Part shown: positions 32,398-42,002 of the stretch, piece by piece
How the letters are laid out: the number at the start of each line of letters is the position of its first letter
How positions within the stretch are numbered: position 1 is the stretch's first letter
Assembly: GCF_011065935.2 (NCBI RefSeq)
Contig: NZ_JAAMNH020000001.1
Span: 4,857,001 to 4,921,000, forward strand
Reading direction: 5' to 3'
Length of the DNA: 64,000 nucleotides
Origin: Clostridium estertheticum
GTDB lineage: Bacteria > Bacillota > Clostridia > Clostridiales > Clostridiaceae
Made by a program: the position numbers and the translations under genes
Notes under the pieces: generated by a model
What the model was told of the DNA's origin: nothing
What the model saw: the letters and a program-made list of their open reading frames with translations, nothing else
The model's database searches: none

Positions 32398-33810
32398 TTA
32401 TTGAATTTCAACCGTTTTATTAACATAGGATTTGACATCACTCATAATTTTAAGTGCCGATACTTTCTCTGAGTTTGATTCCATTATATATTTCTTGAAA
32501 ACTAAATATAGCCAGAGGATATAAAAGAACTCATCAAAGTACAGCATGTCTAGCGCCATCCAAGGCAAAAATAACCCAATTAACATAACAAATTGGTATA
32601 TACGATTTCCAAATGATAATTTATTTTTAATGCATATGCTATTCCACAGTTTCTTTATCCAAATGACAATTATACCCGAACCAACAATACCAATTTGGTA
32701 TAGCATTTCAATTACAATATTATGTGTATCATTTAGAAATACTGATAGACGTATATTAGTTAACCCAATTCCAAATAGCAAAACCCAAATATCGTTGAAA
32801 ATATAACTCAAGTAAGAGACCCATAAATCAGATCTTCCAGTAGTAAACGACGATGTTGTATTATCTGTCATATTAAAACGAACCAGATAGTAGTTAATTT
32901 GCTCTATAAAAACATTAGATAAAAATAAAAACAGTAACCCGGCAAATATACCCATCATTATAACGAACTTACTTGAAAATCTACCTTTGCCTATTAAAAA
33001 TCCACATACCCAAACAATAATAATCAAAATTAAACAAATTATAAACATTTTTGATACAGACATCATTCCATAGTATATTAAAGCAAATACGCCAAGTATC
33101 TCTGCTACACCTTCAAGTTTGCTTTTACATTTTGATATCATTACAAGTAGACCGGAAATTGCTGCTAAGAAATGTACAGAATAAAAATTAGAATCTCCGT
33201 AAAAACCACTGAGCCTCGATAAACCAATGGCTCTCCACTCATAGACATCAATAAAAGAACGCATATTAGGATAATTCATTAGAATTTGTGATGTTGCACT
33301 TGCTGATATAGCTCCAACTGCAAAATAAACAATACAAGTCGGGAAATATATTTTGTCTACATAGACCCTTAAATATAGTGGAGTAAATAACATCATAAAT
33401 AAAAACTGAAGATATTCTCCTGAAATGCTATAACCTAGACATAATTTAGTTGCCAAAGTTATGAATGTCAGCAAAAGAACAAGGATAATGTTATTAGTAT
33501 CGATTATCCTTTTTTTATTTCCATTCTTAAGCATGAATACAAGGAATACTAGTGGAACAAAAAGTGTAAACATTGTAAATGAATCTGCGGATATCTTTAA
33601 GATAGGAGACCACGGCAAATAGAAAAGCATAATGGGAAGAAATAGTCTGCTTGGACTAAATAGTAAAATCAACGCAAAGCCAACAAGCGCTAAAATAGTA
33701 ATAGCATTTATATCGTATGCATGACTAAATGATAGAATAGCAACATCTATTAAAGCCAATGCAAGTACTCTATTTTCCTTCTTGTCCTTCTGACTATTCA
33801 TTGATAGCAC
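32398..33810 (-). CDS. O-antigen ligase/polymerase-like membrane protein (Wzy-like)
   Basis: The 470-aa protein has about 11-12 transmembrane helices and a large external loop near residues 290-360 (SSFTTGRSDLWVSYLSYIFN, then LNDTHNIVIEMLYQIGIVG). That pattern is typical of Wzy polymerases and O-antigen ligases. It should join repeat units on the outer face of the membrane after flipping. It overlaps the upstream glycosyltransferase gene by 17 nt, indicating a tight operon. Confidence 0.85.
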   Translation of the reverse strand: MLSMNSQKDKKENRVLALALIDVAILSFSHAYDINAITILALVGFALILLFSPSRLFLPIMLFYLPWSPILKISADSFTMFTLFVPLVFLVFMLKNGNKKRIIDTNNIILVLLLTFITLATKLCLGYSISGEYLQFLFMMLFTPLYLRVYVDKIYFPTCIVYFAVGAISASATSQILMNYPNMRSFIDVYEWRAIGLSRLSGFYGDSNFYSVHFLAAISGLLVMISKCKSKLEGVAEILGVFALIYYGMMSVSKMFIICLILIIIVWVCGFLIGKGRFSSKFVIMMGIFAGLLFLFLSNVFIEQINYYLVRFNMTDNTTSSFTTGRSDLWVSYLSYIFNDIWVLLFGIGLTNIRLSVFLNDTHNIVIEMLYQIGIVGSGIIVIWIKKLWNSICIKNKLSFGNRIYQFVMLIGLFLPWMALDMLYFDEFFYILWLYLVFKKYIMESNSEKVSALKIMSDVKSYVNKTVEIQ

Positions 33811-34996
33811 CCTCCTCTAACATATTTTGAAACTGCATTAAAGAAGTTTTATTATTATACTTTTGCTTTAATAAATAACTCCTAACTTCATCAATTTTAT
33901 ATCTATTACATAAAATATACTGTAATGATTTCTCTATTCCCTCTACAGAGTTACCACAAACCCAACCAGCCTTAGCCTCAATTACCATCTCTTGTGTAGA
34001 AGTGGTCTCAGTTGCAAGTATTGGTAATCCCAAACATTTAGCTTCATCAAACACCATAGGTGCAGCTTCATGGAAAGAAGGTAATAAAAATAAATCTGCA
34101 TTTTTCATGTACCTATAAGGGTTACCTTGATTACCATACATAATAATATTCTTTTCTAATTTTTTCGCTTTGATTATAGCTTTAACTTCAGATTCTAATG
34201 AACCTGTACCAACTATGTGCCAAAGTATGTTTCTCTTAGTTTCAAGTAGTTTTTCAATAACATTTATAGTTCTTATAATTCCCTTTTCTTCACTTATTCG
34301 TGATACAGTAACAATATTAAAATTACTTTTCTCATATATTATAGAATTTTCATTTGATTTACCTATTATTTTCTCATAATTATTACAGTTTAATACTGTA
34401 ATAACGCTATTTTTAAGTTTTGGATTTGCAGATATAAATTTATCCTTGCATCTTTCAGACACTGTTGCTATAGTATCAAACTCCCCGTATAATAAACGAT
34501 TTAGAGAATTATTCATGCCATAGCTCAAAAAGTCACAATGCACAAAGGTTATTTTCCTCTTAGCAGTAACCCTGTCTATTACAAAATTGTTGCAGCCACC
34601 ATAAAATGTATTTTCATTGGGATCGTGCATAAAGGAAATAGCCACATCATAACCCTTCATTCTTCTTTGTGTATATAAAATAAGCTTTACTGGAAACACT
34701 CTATTAATGATTTTTGTATATATAACTGCTAACCCTCTAAATAAATAAAAACCCATACCAAGTTTTTTTGAATCTATTTGAGAAATGCCAAGTATTTTCA
34801 CTAATTTATTACCCTCAATCACTTTTACTGAGGGCGGTATATCAGTCATATGTTTACCTGAGATACTAAACAAAAACAAATCTATATCAAATAATTTTTC
34901 TTTATCTAGTTCATATAATAAATTAACGAGGGCCCTCTGTATTCCACCTGTATCAAGATTATTGTTTACAATTAACAGCTTCTGTTTTCCATTCAT
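33794..34996 (-). CDS. Glycosyltransferase family 4
   Basis: The 400-aa GT-B enzyme begins LLIVNNNLDTGGIQRALVNL, the acceptor-side loop of GT4, and carries VSRISEEKGI and the donor-binding stretch GNQGNPYRYMKNADLFLLPS with FHEAAPMVFDEAKCLGLPIL. It adds a sugar from a nucleotide donor to the lipid-linked repeat unit in the cytoplasm. It overlaps neighbours on both sides (17 nt with the polymerase gene, 38 nt with the GT2 gene). The sugar specificity is unknown. Confidence 0.9.
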   Translation of the reverse strand: MNGKQKLLIVNNNLDTGGIQRALVNLLYELDKEKLFDIDLFLFSISGKHMTDIPPSVKVIEGNKLVKILGISQIDSKKLGMGFYLFRGLAVIYTKIINRVFPVKLILYTQRRMKGYDVAISFMHDPNENTFYGGCNNFVIDRVTAKRKITFVHCDFLSYGMNNSLNRLLYGEFDTIATVSERCKDKFISANPKLKNSVITVLNCNNYEKIIGKSNENSIIYEKSNFNIVTVSRISEEKGIIRTINVIEKLLETKRNILWHIVGTGSLESEVKAIIKAKKLEKNIIMYGNQGNPYRYMKNADLFLLPSFHEAAPMVFDEAKCLGLPILATETTSTQEMVIEAKAGWVCGNSVEGIEKSLQYILCNRYKIDEVRSYLLKQKYNNKTSLMQFQNMLEEGAINE

Positions 34997-35780
34997 AATA
35001 GCTCAACCCTTTCTTAAAAGCCTTCATTCCAGCATATTGCAACTTATAAGTCTCAATTTTCCCTAAATCTGTTCTATTAGCAAATTTCAATATAAAATAC
35101 CATACCAATAAATGCTTTAATATTGGAAATGCTGTTTGAAGCCATGCACCATTATCATAAAAGTACTTTTCGTTAAAGCCTTCAAACCAAGTCGACGCAC
35201 CATGATTTACAGACGCAATAGTGAATGGGTGAGAATATACTTTCAAATTCTTTTTTAATGCATCTCTTAAGAATAGATTATCTTCTCCTGCACAATACCT
35301 GCAACCCCCACCAAATAACTGTGAAAAATTCAAATTATATTTTAATATTGCTTCTTTTTTTATAACAAAGCTAAAGGTTCCATATCTCATAAAATTCCAT
35401 AGCCTCACTTTAGTTATTTTATTTATATTGGGTGTACCTCGATTTGAATTTGTAAGACAATGAAAAATTATCATATCTGCATCTGGTAATCTACGGAATG
35501 CTTCAGCTACACCTTCTTCGTAACCGTCCATATAAATCATATCATCGTCGCTGAACATCAAAATATCTGCCGAACTATATAAAAGCCCTATATTTCTATT
35601 TTTACCAACACCTCTAGATCGGGTTGTAATCATTTTTACATTATAGTTATTGATATTTTCTTCATTATATTCATGACGGTCAGCTTGATTGGAAAAAATA
35701 GCATCTGTCTGAATATTCATTTCTTTATATTTTGACAAATCCGTTTGATGCATAGTAGCACATAAAACTTCAACTTTCAT
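34959..35780 (-). CDS. Glycosyltransferase family 2-like protein
   Basis: The 273-aa GT-A-like protein has a SADILMFSDDDMIYMDGYEE segment containing the metal-binding acidic motif, and GKNRNIGLLYSSAD upstream as in GT2 enzymes. The C-terminus overlaps the following GT4 gene by 38 nt, which is long for this operon and suggests the GT4 start could lie slightly downstream. It probably adds one sugar to the repeat unit. Confidence 0.82.
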   Translation of the reverse strand: MKVEVLCATMHQTDLSKYKEMNIQTDAIFSNQADRHEYNEENINNYNVKMITTRSRGVGKNRNIGLLYSSADILMFSDDDMIYMDGYEEGVAEAFRRLPDADMIIFHCLTNSNRGTPNINKITKVRLWNFMRYGTFSFVIKKEAILKYNLNFSQLFGGGCRYCAGEDNLFLRDALKKNLKVYSHPFTIASVNHGASTWFEGFNEKYFYDNGAWLQTAFPILKHLLVWYFILKFANRTDLGKIETYKLQYAGMKAFKKGLSYYEWKTEAVNCKQ

Positions 35781-35808
35781 TTCGCACCCCTAATGAATTA
35801 ATGTTTTT

Positions 35809-36837
35809 TTATTTAAATATTGTTATATTTGGTATTTTTTTCTTTTTCCCAAGACCTTTTATTTTCAATAGAAACCAATATAATTTCTTAGCTAAATCTT
35901 TAAGTGTAAACAGTATTGGTAATCTAGAAATCATAATGCAAGGGTAAGAAATTTTATCTGGACAAAATTTGTTTTTATAATCTCTTTCACCATACATATC
36001 AAAGTATTTATATCCTTTTTCTCTAAAATACTTTATTGCATACCAAATCATATATTCATTAGGTCTGTACGACTGAAACTCTCTGAAGCTTGCCCCTCCC
36101 CAAAAATAAAATCTTTGATTTAGTCCAACAAAAATTGATGTAGCTATACCTTTCCCTTCCGGATTTCTGACTCTTAAACATAATAATTGATTGTTGTTTA
36201 AACTATTAAATAAATCCAAGACTTTTGAAACACGGTAAGTAGGTACTAAATTTTGCTTTGCAAAAACCTCTTCTAGTTGTTCGTAATATTCTATTGCAAA
36301 TTCTTCATCAGCTTCTGCTATTTCAATAATTGCTCCTCTTCTTTCAAATTGTCTTATAAGTCTCCCACAAGTGTCTTTAAAAACTTTCAAAAGCTCCTCA
36401 TCCGTTTTATCAATATTTAGTTCTATAGATTTGCTGATAGTATAATGATATTTTGTATTTTTCAGTTGATTTTGTTCTATAAATCTATCTACAATTTGTA
36501 TGTATAAGCACTTAAAATTTCTAAATAAAAATTTTGATACTGGTTCAATTAAATCTACTTTGTCGTAGCCATCCAATACATCGAAACCCATATAGCCAGT
36601 TGTCCAACCATCGAAAGGGCTACCAAATATTCTAATACCAAATCTTGAAAATAATAAACCTGTAAAGTAACCTACAAAATTTGAATTTTTAGTTATTCTA
36701 ATAATTACTGGCTTTGCCTTTTGATTAATTTTAATGAAATCTAACCATTCCATAGTTGTAAATAAAACTTTATTTTCAAACCCATAATATTCTTCTATAT
36801 TAACATCATCAATATCTATCACTTCAAATGAATACAT
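35809..36837 (-). CDS. FemAB/GNAT-like transferase
   Basis: The 342-aa protein resembles the FemAB and acetyltransferase-6 group. The tandem GNAT-like fold is seen in GRLIRQFERRGAIIEIAEAD and in the C-terminal FWGGASFREFQSYRPNEYMI followed by KYFDMYGERDYKNKF. Members transfer aminoacyl groups to peptidoglycan or acyl groups to polysaccharides. In this glycan cluster, aminoacylation or acylation of the polymer is the likeliest role. It lacks membrane segments. Confidence 0.75.
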   Translation of the reverse strand: MYSFEVIDIDDVNIEEYYGFENKVLFTTMEWLDFIKINQKAKPVIIRITKNSNFVGYFTGLLFSRFGIRIFGSPFDGWTTGYMGFDVLDGYDKVDLIEPVSKFLFRNFKCLYIQIVDRFIEQNQLKNTKYHYTISKSIELNIDKTDEELLKVFKDTCGRLIRQFERRGAIIEIAEADEEFAIEYYEQLEEVFAKQNLVPTYRVSKVLDLFNSLNNNQLLCLRVRNPEGKGIATSIFVGLNQRFYFWGGASFREFQSYRPNEYMIWYAIKYFREKGYKYFDMYGERDYKNKFCPDKISYPCIMISRLPILFTLKDLAKKLYWFLLKIKGLGKKKKIPNITIFK

Positions 36838-36841
36838 TTCT

Positions 36842-37783
36842 TTATACCCTCCAAAATATTTTCCTTATGATTCTTTCTCCAAACCATATTATATCTAACC
36901 AGAGATTTTTAATATTTCCGATATATAAATCTTTTTCTCTACTATTATTAATATAATCTAGCAACTCACTTGCTGGCACAAACCACCCATCTTTACTAGA
37001 TATAATGTCAATACAATTTTTAAACTCTTCATTGAGCGCTCCACCTTCCATTACAAACCCAAAAGCAAAATGAGTATAGACAATAGCACAACCATTTTGT
37101 TTCTCCAATTTATTAATATTTCTTTTGGATAGCAATTTTGTAATTGCTTTGCAATCAAACCCATCAGATGAGCTAAACCAATAGTTAGAATATGCTTCTT
37201 TAGATTTTTCTCTATAGGGCATTAATTTATCATAGCCAATAGTATTTAACTTTGAAAACACCCTATTTCTAGTATATTTTACATTTTGCTTTGCAAAATC
37301 CCCCCAAAAATATCTACTTTCTTTCTCATCACCTAAGGATTTTACTTGTTTCTGTATTGCAATTTTTTTTACCAGATTATATATGAAGTTAAAAGGGAAA
37401 GCAAACCTTTTACTATTCCAGTATAAATTGTCACTATTAAATGCGTGATTAATATGAAGCTTAGGATAATATCCTACAGTATCTTTAATTTTATCTAGTG
37501 CATACAGTACTTCAGCCCGAATGAAATTTCCAGAACCTGCACCATGAAATCCAATTTCGAAACCTTTGTTTGCTATATCTACTATAAAATCCTTGTAATC
37601 CTTGTCGGATAATGACTCACCACCAAATTCATCTCTTGAAGGTAATGACCATACAGTTTTCGATGTTAGTAATCCTGACTTATATAAATAATCATATACA
37701 GGTTTGACGTTGTAAACAGTAGCTTTATCCGTATCATCAATTATTGTAAATGCAAATTTTTTATTGTTTGGCCATTTTATCAA
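36842..37783 (-). CDS. Polysaccharide-deacetylase-like protein
   Basis: The protein of about 313 aa has FAFTIIDDTDKATVYNVKPV near the N-terminus (catalytic-base acidic motif) and GFEIGFHGAGSGNF around residue 95, both like NodB-type deacetylases; YTHFAFGF lies near the C-terminus. No signal peptide is visible. The start is uncertain. TTG 37783 follows AAAAGGGGTGAT with 5-nt spacing, whereas the longer GTG at 37828 overlaps the upstream gene and has no good ribosome site. It is the second such protein in the cluster. Confidence 0.68.
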   Translation of the reverse strand: MIKWPNNKKFAFTIIDDTDKATVYNVKPVYDYLYKSGLLTSKTVWSLPSRDEFGGESLSDKDYKDFIVDIANKGFEIGFHGAGSGNFIRAEVLYALDKIKDTVGYYPKLHINHAFNSDNLYWNSKRFAFPFNFIYNLVKKIAIQKQVKSLGDEKESRYFWGDFAKQNVKYTRNRVFSKLNTIGYDKLMPYREKSKEAYSNYWFSSSDGFDCKAITKLLSKRNINKLEKQNGCAIVYTHFAFGFVMEGGALNEEFKNCIDIISSKDGWFVPASELLDYINNSREKDLYIGNIKNLWLDIIWFGERIIRKIFWRV

Positions 37784-37827
37784 TATATCACCCCTTTTAT
37801 AAATATTATTCTTACATATATAAATCA

Positions 37828-38724
37828 CTATTTTTGTTGCCTATTTAAAAACAATTTTATACAGTCAATTGGACTATTTAAAAATGACAATAAACTATAA
37901 CTAATAAAATGAAAATGCCGTTTTCTTCGTATTTCAACAAAAGCTAAAACCGCGTAATGTCGCATAATAATGTATCGTTTTTCAGAACCAGTGAGGTTAT
38001 TAAAAAACGACTTTTTATATTTAAATAATTCATTCTCACCCTTTATCATACTTTCACCGCTAGACAGTCCATCAGATTCAAAATGAATATAAGCTTTTAA
38101 ATCACAGGCCGCTAAATAACTGAATTTACCTCCACCTGAAATTGCTCTTTGCATTAAGTAAAACTCATCACTTATATTTATTGGAGCAAAGCAGCCAACT
38201 TTTAAAAGGTATTCTCTTTTAAACATCAAAGAATCAGTACCAGTCATATGGTACATTAAATGATACTTTAACAAATCATTAGAATCATAACTTTTTATAT
38301 AGCACCTACGTCTATATTCTAACAATTTATCATTTTCCCTATATAGCATTAAATCAGTTATGCAATAGTCCGACTTTTGTTCTAGCATATGCTTTACTTG
38401 ATTTTCAATTTTATTGGGTAAATAAATATCATCATCATCAAGAAATGTTACATAATCACCCCTTGCATTTCTAATGCCAATATTTCTAGTTTCTCCAGAG
38501 CCCTTATTAAAATCATTTTTAATATATTTTATACTTTTGTTATATCCCGAAGAATCAACTATGCTTTTCGCCAAATCATTTTCAACTTCATTTGCATTAT
38601 CATCTACAACAATTATTTCAACATTAGTATATGTCTGATGGTAAAGTGAATCTATTGCATTTTTCAGAGAATGTGAACGTTTATATGTCGCAATAATTAC
38701 GCTTACTAAAGGATTTTTATCCAT
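37828..38724 (-). CDS. Glycosyltransferase family 2
   Basis: The 298-aa GT-A enzyme has the complete GT2 signature: PLVSVIIATYKRSHSL, VEIIVVDDNANEVEN, GSGETRNIGIRNARGDYV and the DxD-type FLDDDDIY. It transfers a sugar to the growing lipid-linked oligosaccharide on the cytoplasmic side. It follows the initiating sugar transferase gene in the operon, so it may add the second sugar. Donor and linkage are unknown. Confidence 0.9.
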   Translation of the reverse strand: MDKNPLVSVIIATYKRSHSLKNAIDSLYHQTYTNVEIIVVDDNANEVENDLAKSIVDSSGYNKSIKYIKNDFNKGSGETRNIGIRNARGDYVTFLDDDDIYLPNKIENQVKHMLEQKSDYCITDLMLYRENDKLLEYRRRCYIKSYDSNDLLKYHLMYHMTGTDSLMFKREYLLKVGCFAPINISDEFYLMQRAISGGGKFSYLAACDLKAYIHFESDGLSSGESMIKGENELFKYKKSFFNNLTGSEKRYIIMRHYAVLAFVEIRRKRHFHFISYSLLSFLNSPIDCIKLFLNRQQK

Positions 38725-38844
38725 ATCATTTCCTCACTTTTAAATTGTTAGGACTTTGATCTTTTTATTTACAAAAAATACAGAATTAGCTTCATGAGCA
38801 AATCTATCTCTACTGGATTTTTAAGAGAAGTTTGTCTACCTAAA

Positions 38845-39492
38845 TTATCTCGCCCCATGTCCTGTAACTACCACTACTACAGTTTTTAATATTATATTTA
38901 GGTCCTTTGCAAAATTTTTCTCTTCAATATATTTCAAATCCCAATATAGCTTCTCTTTAGGAGTTATTTCATATCCTCCGTTAACCTGAGCAAGGCCTGT
39001 AAGACCAGGTTTAACTTTCAATCTATTTGTGAAGCCGGGAATAGTCTTTTCAAATTCATAAGTAAATACTGCTCTTTCTGGCCTAGGACCTACTATAGTC
39101 ATATCCCCTTTTAATATATTATAAAGTTGAGGTAATTCATCTATTCTTGTCTTTCTTATAAACTTACCTATATTAGTTACTCTCTCATCATTTTTATCTG
39201 CCCATCGCGGTCCATTTTTTTCAGCATCACAGCTCATAGATCTTATCTTATATATAATGAAGGACTTTTCATCTTTTCCTAATCTTTCTTGTGAATATAT
39301 AGGATTCCCCTTTGATTCTAAAAGGACAAAAACGCAAGTAATTACTGTAATAGGTATGGCAATTATAGATGCAATAATACATAAAATAATATCTGTAAAT
39401 CTTTTAAAGAATTCATAGATTTCTTTGCTACTTCTGTAAACACTAGCAATCTCAACTTGTGTAACCATTAAACTTTCTTCTAATTCTTGCAT
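38845..39492 (-). CDS. Initiating sugar-phosphate transferase (undecaprenyl-phosphate)
   Basis: The 215-aa enzyme has one transmembrane/re-entrant segment (~35-57) and the polyisoprenyl-phosphate hexose-1-phosphate transferase core: SFIIYKIRSMSCDAEKNG, RKTRIDELPQLYNILKGDM, IVGPRPER and VKPGLTGLAQVNG. It loads the first sugar phosphate onto undecaprenyl phosphate and so starts repeat-unit synthesis. It is the first intact gene downstream of the intron-disrupted region, and a hairpin at 39624-39655 precedes it. Confidence 0.92.
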   Translation of the reverse strand: MQELEESLMVTQVEIASVYRSSKEIYEFFKRFTDIILCIIASIIAIPITVITCVFVLLESKGNPIYSQERLGKDEKSFIIYKIRSMSCDAEKNGPRWADKNDERVTNIGKFIRKTRIDELPQLYNILKGDMTIVGPRPERAVFTYEFEKTIPGFTNRLKVKPGLTGLAQVNGGYEITPKEKLYWDLKYIEEKNFAKDLNIILKTVVVVVTGHGAR

Positions 39493-39623
39493 TTATATTC
39501 CCCCCTTGTTTTCTTATAATATGCATAAATATTTTTATACTGAATCTCTATCTTCTATCTTATTCCCTCCCCCCCACCATTTATAACCAACTTTATAGCT
39601 TTCATTTATAAAAAAATAAAGAC

Positions 39624-39655
39624 ATAGGATTCGCTACCGCTAGAGCGAATCCTAT
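39624..39655 (-). terminator. Hairpin upstream of the initiating transferase (terminator or attenuator)
   Basis: A 12-bp perfect, GC-richer stem (39624-39635 with 39644-39655) is followed on the minus strand by GTCTTTATTTTTTTA. It lies in front of the main block of glycan genes, so it either ends the transcript of the truncated gene at 40288 or attenuates the operon. Confidence 0.75.
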
Positions 39656-39753
39656 CCCTTTTATCTAGATTTTTAACCTTGTAATTAGGCTGTAATTTTT
39701 CTCTAATTTTAAAAAACATTATACTAATAATAGAAATTAATTATTATCTAATA

Positions 39754-39778
39754 TGCCACTTGCCACATGGATGGCACT
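39754..39778 (+). repeat. Hairpin motif shared with 10820-10844, next to the intron 5' end
   Basis: This is the second copy of the motif with TGCCACTTGCCA and TGGATGGCACT. A short T-run follows, and the group II intron 5' end begins 14 nt later. Some bacterial group II introns insert after terminator-like hairpins, so this may be the intron target. Confidence 0.6.
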
Positions 39779-39792
39779 TTTCTTATATTATT

Positions 39793-40305
39793 GTGCGACA
39801 AGAAGTCGCTAATTAGTAGTGTTTCGTGAGAAACTGCGTTAGTTACTAAACGCATCCCCACTCGAAACTGCACTCCGAGTAATTGGTTTGTAGGTTGCAT
39901 GAGAGTTAAGTACCTAAAGTCATTGCTTTACGCAGAAGCAATGCTGGGTTAGGGAAAAAATGGAAAGTATAAACGAAAGTTAAACCTTTGTAATCTTCGT
40001 CAAAGAAGATAAGCGTACTGCGATGTAATAAGCTTAATATGGATAGGAAAGATTGAATAACAATCCAATCATGAGGTAACCCATATATCCATCGGAGTAG
40101 AGAGGGATGCTTCCCCATTTGAATCTACTAATAGTGGAACTTGATAAGCCCTTTGTGTTCCTCGATAGAGGTAGGGTAATCGAAAGAAAGCTACAATGCC
40201 AAAGGATAAGGGATTGTGGAGAAAGCGAATGCCAGTAGGACGAAAGTTCAGGGAAAAAAAATAACCCGCTGGATAGGGTTTTATAACTCACTCGAAAGAG
40301 GGCAA
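39793..40305 (+). mobile_element. 5' fragment of a group II intron
   Basis: The sequence from GTGCGACAAGAAGTC (39793 on) matches the conserved GUGYG 5' end of bacterial group II introns. The next ~500 nt has the tetraloop-rich look of domain I (many GAAA loops, for example GACGAAAGTTC near 40240). No reverse-transcriptase ORF and no recognisable domain V (the AGC...GAAA...GTT hairpin) follow. Instead the sequence passes at about 40300 into a truncated beta-helix gene on the opposite strand. The boundary is approximate. It should be splicing-dead. Confidence 0.7.
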
Positions 40306-41076
40306 GCTGCAGTTATTTATAGAAACATCTTTAGCTTTTACTGCAACACCAATACCAAATCCCGCCCACTGTCCAGTACAAAAATTATCTTTAAAGCTGC
40401 AATTTTCGATCTTTATCCTAATGCATGGGGCATTTATTTCTATGAAATCACCCTTCGTATTTTGGAATTTGCAATTTGATATTATGCAATCGTAGGAAGG
40501 GTTTTTATTAAATAGAATACCATACCCAGGATTATTTTCGAATTCAGAGTGGTCTACAGTTAATTTATGAACCGTATCCGCTACTTGAATTGCTTGCACT
40601 GCATTTATAAATTTACATCTTGATATTTCTATATTATCTCCACTTGGTTTTATACCAAGCTTTGAGTCTATGGTAAGTCCTTGAATCTTTTGCTCTCCCA
40701 TAGCATTAAATATTTTATTTGAGGGATATCCGTTAACCTGTTTTATTGTGGTTTTATTAAAACCATCACCAATAATATTTATGCCCCTTGGCACAGTAAT
40801 AGTTGTTTTATTTCCTATTAGCATTGTGCCTTTGGGAATATAAATTGTACCTTTTTTTATTGAGCTAATTGCCTTTTGAAGCGCTTTATCATCAAAATGT
40901 TTTCCATCAAGCACTGCACCGTAACTTTTCACATTAACTACCTTGCCTTTAGTGTACTGGGCTACAAAGCTAAATCTATTATTGACGTATGAACTGGCAT
41001 ACATTAGTAAAAATATCAACATTAATAAAAGAATTGTACACAGTGAAATAGTTTTATTAAATTTAATTTTCTTCAT
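40288..41076 (-). pseudogene. Pectate-lyase-superfamily beta-helix protein, 3'-truncated
   Basis: The remaining 262 codons encode an N-terminal membrane anchor (~8-30) and the start of a right-handed beta-helix domain (VKSYGAVLDGKHFDDKALQK, GTIYIPKGTMLIG, INIIGDGFNKTTI, then repeated N-x-x-I/F turns). The last residues (about six, ending in SFE) appear to be read from the intron fragment, so the C-terminal part of the helix is lost at about 40300. Full-length relatives usually exceed 400 aa. Its likely role was modification or cleavage of the cluster's polysaccharide outside the membrane. Whether the stub folds is doubtful. Confidence 0.72.
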
Positions 41077-41149
41077 TTTTCACCTACGAGCTTCCTTTTA
41101 CAGTAGAACCATTACTTTATATTAAAGGCTAAATTATATTTCTCTATAT

Positions 41150-41977
41150 CTAAATTTTCATGAATTTTCTAGCAAAAATACAATCTTGATTTTCAACTGC
41201 TTTAATATTTATAAAATCCTCTTCTGCTAAAATCTTAGGATATTCCGGACCACTATTCCAGTCGATATACCGAAGGGGGATATGATTATCATCATATCCC
41301 CCATTATAGTTATATATTTTATCACTATATTTAGAATTCATTATTATAGTTTGAAAAAACACTTCATCTCCACAGAAAGATTTTTCAAAGGCAGCACTAT
41401 ACCAAGAATTCTCTTGTAAATACTTGAGAATGTAATTACATAACTCTCCACCTAAACAAAACCAATTAGCCCCTTTATACAAGCTGGGCAATGATTTATA
41501 GCCAGGATTTATTTTAGGTGATCCTACATGTCTTTGTATTTTAAACTTTATAGACTCTAAAACACTTTTATATCTTTTTAAATATAAATTACTGTGTTCA
41601 AATTTAATATTGTTTTCAAGCTCGTTGGCGTCTGTTTTTTTTTGTATTCCTATAAATTCTTTTCCCTTATGTTTAATCAGAAATTCACTAATCTCATCTG
41701 AATTTTTTAGTGGCAAACAATCTCCAGACAATAAGCATACATAATCATAAGTTTTTTTGGCTACTTCTTTTAAAACCAGAAGTGTTGCTTGTATTTGAGA
41801 GAAGCTAACCCAAGTGATATCTATTCTCTCCTCCATAAAATGAACCTTATCAGTATACTCATAAAAATCCTCAATATTTGCTTTTTTATCTACATGTATA
41901 CCTTGCCATAAAATTTCAATGGTAGTTCTTAAAATGTTTGTGTTTTTATGACAAATTATACAATAAGCAATATCCAT
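41150..41977 (-). CDS. Beta-1,6-N-acetylglucosaminyltransferase-like (GT14)
   Basis: The 275-aa protein matches the Core-2/I-branching family: DIAYCIICHKNTNIL at the N-terminus, WVSFSQIQATLLVLKEV and DYVCLLSGDCLPLKN (residues ~55-97). The later KGANWFCLGGELCNYIL and FCGDEVFFQTIIMNS match the acceptor and catalytic regions. It lacks a signal sequence, so it acts in the cytoplasm. It would add a branch sugar (often GlcNAc or xylose in bacteria). It directly follows galU. Confidence 0.82.
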   Translation of the reverse strand: MDIAYCIICHKNTNILRTTIEILWQGIHVDKKANIEDFYEYTDKVHFMEERIDITWVSFSQIQATLLVLKEVAKKTYDYVCLLSGDCLPLKNSDEISEFLIKHKGKEFIGIQKKTDANELENNIKFEHSNLYLKRYKSVLESIKFKIQRHVGSPKINPGYKSLPSLYKGANWFCLGGELCNYILKYLQENSWYSAAFEKSFCGDEVFFQTIIMNSKYSDKIYNYNGGYDDNHIPLRYIDWNSGPEYPKILAEEDFINIKAVENQDCIFARKFMKI

Positions 41978-42002
41978 TTTAATTTACCACCACCTTCTCA
42001 TT

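Noticed and set aside
39906..40291. Protein genes on the minus strand over the intron fragment
   Set aside because: The open frames lack ribosome sites and lie antisense to structured intron RNA; they are by-products of its composition.
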